Origin: G965202915 sp965202915 | Lineage (GTDB): Bacteria; Pseudomonadota; Gammaproteobacteria; Eutrophobiales; Eutrophobiaceae | Direction of reading: 5' to 3' | NCBI GenBank assembly: GCA_965202915.1 | Contig: OZ241847.1 | Location: 2,046,001 to 2,110,000, forward strand | DNA length: 64,000 bases | Shown: positions 63,936-64,000 of the stretch, in pieces | How the letters are laid out: every line of letters begins with the position of its first letter | Position numbering within the stretch: the stretch's first letter is position 1 | Made by a program: the position numbers and the translations under genes | The notes under the pieces: generated by a model | The model's input: the letters and a program-made list of their open reading frames with translations, nothing else | Database searches by the model: none | Told to the model about the DNA's origin: nothing

Positions 63936-64000
63936 CCGGTCGCCGAAAATACACAATCACACCGCGGCGGCTTGCGTATAATAAACAGGGTGCATAGGCA

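Overview
The window reads as a chromosome segment of a Gram-negative gammaproteobacterium. The evidence is the outer-membrane lipoprotein genes lolB and lptE, bepA, the lolB-ispE-tRNA-Gln and leuS-lptE-holA-nadD-rsfS gene orders, and gammaproteobacterial-type ribosomal proteins. soxYZ and the side-by-side genes for a K+-independent H+-pyrophosphatase and a PPi-dependent phosphofructokinase suggest a sulfur-oxidising, possibly autotrophic (free-living or symbiotic) relative of purple sulfur bacteria. That is inference; no marker gene for naming the species is present.

Layout. 1-4760: partial tRNA-Gln, ispE, lolB and a TPR lipoprotein on the minus strand, divergent from hemA. 4761-12924: accessory island at the place where prfA usually follows hemA. 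It holds a small membrane protein, two CCDC90/DUF1640-like coiled-coil genes, a giant dockerin/cadherin/FG-GAP surface-type gene split by a 20-G tract, and many copies of a palindromic intergenic module. 12925-17232: phoBR, a phosphate-type porin and a ComEA-like protein. 17371-24336: leuS, lptE, holA, proA, nadD, rsfS, maf. 24333-28303: a hypothetical gene, hppA and pfp. 28434-34997: bepA, soxYZ, CPBP protease, two small genes, dacB and an alpha/beta hydrolase. 35106-36449: tRNA-Phe and a sulfotransferase. 36494-54056: one uninterrupted str-S10-spc-alpha ribosomal cluster (rpsL to rplQ, minus strand), including the 37-codon rpmJ. 54057-55753: a second, smaller copy of the module plus coiled-coil cassette. 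55754-63935: nagZ, a methyltransferase, an MscS channel, a DUF484 gene, xerC, hslV and hslU.

The most unusual content is in the two accessory regions. A module of about 170-320 bp, with inverted terminal repeats that each fold into a short hairpin and an internal C6/G6 palindrome, occurs about eight times. It sits exactly at the boundaries of the accessory genes: downstream copies begin on or beside the stop codon. Three cassettes share the same 153-bp leader (near-consensus promoter and a small conserved fold) followed by a DUF1640-like gene whose coiled-coil stalk differs in length by whole 11/18-residue units. The giant gene between two such modules carries the G20 tract expected of slipped-strand phase variation, and palindromes like the module core lie in frame just after it. 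Together this looks like an undescribed modular element that carries and separates surface or membrane stalk genes; mobility and function are inferred, not shown.
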